This document shows, piece after piece, positions 63,789-64,000 of a stretch of DNA of 64,000 nucleotides. The DNA lies in NCBI GenBank assembly GCA_963854835.1, contig OY978526.1, positions 63,961,765-64,025,764 on the forward strand, read 5' to 3'. How positions within the stretch are numbered: the first letter of the stretch is position 1; each line of letters starts with the position of its first letter. The translations under genes and the position numbers were made by a program. The notes beneath the pieces are model-generated. The model did not search any database, had not been told where the DNA came from, and saw only the letters and a program-made list of their open reading frames with translations. Source of the DNA: Megamerina dolium (lineage: Eukaryota > Arthropoda > Insecta > Diptera > Megamerinidae).

Positions 63789-63911
63789 TATAATGTTTCT
63801 ACATAAGTCGAGGTAAAGAAGTGAAATTAAAGAATTCATTCTTTGCAAGAGTATTAAAAATGAGGTTTTCTATGCTTCTAAATTGTACGAAACTATCTTT
63901 AGCAGATTGAT

Positions 63912-63913
<2 letters not shown>

Positions 63914-63946
<33 letters not shown>

Positions 63947-64000
63947 GCTTTTTTATTGAATCTTTCTAAAATTACTTAGAAACTAACAATATGTAATCAA
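63914..64000 (-). mobile_element. 3' end of a Jockey-type LINE (copy E), running off the window
   Basis: A 28-base T run (63914-63941, the poly-A tail) is followed by AACAAGCTTTTTTATTGAAT and 'CTTAGAAACTAACAATA', the same 3' UTR as copies A, B and C. The body lies beyond the window end. Confidence 0.85.

Overview
The window is AT-rich, intron- and intergene-like DNA from a higher fly. A tephritid fruit fly (Bactrocera/Ceratitis-like) is the best guess, based on the transposon families, the CAA/CAG-rich non-coding DNA and the close fit of the one host gene to a fly protein; the species cannot be read from the sequence. Only one convincing host protein-coding gene is present: an uninterrupted 723-codon neurochondrin homologue on the + strand at 48586-50757, with a candidate promoter just upstream and a poly(A) signal downstream. 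Almost everything else that can be recognised is transposable or repetitive DNA.

Left part (1-16 kb): an array-type repeat, R1 (1789-3062); a 5'-truncated Jockey-type LINE copy with clear target-site duplications (5952-6286); a degenerate RTE-like LINE (6740-8861, minus) abutting two partial tRNA-derived SINE copies (8862-9300); deletion relics of Tc1/mariner elements (9.6-10.3 kb); a hAT-type MITE with a perfect 8-bp duplication (10412-10563); and a roughly 128-bp tandem repeat broken by another SINE (12.9-13.7 kb).

Middle (16-33 kb): a truncated Jockey copy inside a second dispersed repeat, R2 (16.2-18.2 kb); an RTE fragment with a (TTAC)n end (19.1-19.9 kb); a mariner relic (21.2-21.5 kb); the most complete Jockey element (22803-27533, minus, ORF1 and ORF2 both recognisable but broken); then two long R1 copies in opposite orientation (27540-29090 minus and 30645-32189 plus) on either side of a SINE with its own target-site duplication.

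Right part (33-64 kb): about 7 kb of gene-free DNA with an A-run/(AT)n microsatellite; a second Jockey-type family member (39700-42290, plus), lacking the RT catalytic box; gene-free DNA; neurochondrin; then a complete, apparently very young LTR element of BEL/Pao type (51865-57517) with identical 466-bp LTRs, a 5-bp target duplication, a primer site matching tRNA-Tyr, and one intact gag-like ORF but no protease, reverse transcriptase or integrase; an inverted SINE; an RTE fragment; a mariner with both inverted repeats but a ruined transposase (62620-63788); and the 3' end of another Jockey copy leaving the window.

The most interesting items are: (1) R1, whose three copies carry a GTGGGCGTGG-like zinc-finger-type motif at a strikingly regular spacing of about 155 bp and end in a palindrome; (2) the gag-only BEL-like element with two copies of its zinc-binding module, which must depend on enzymes from another element; (3) a SINE family whose shared body carries two different 3' tails. 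All family names rest on motif reading by eye, with no database search.
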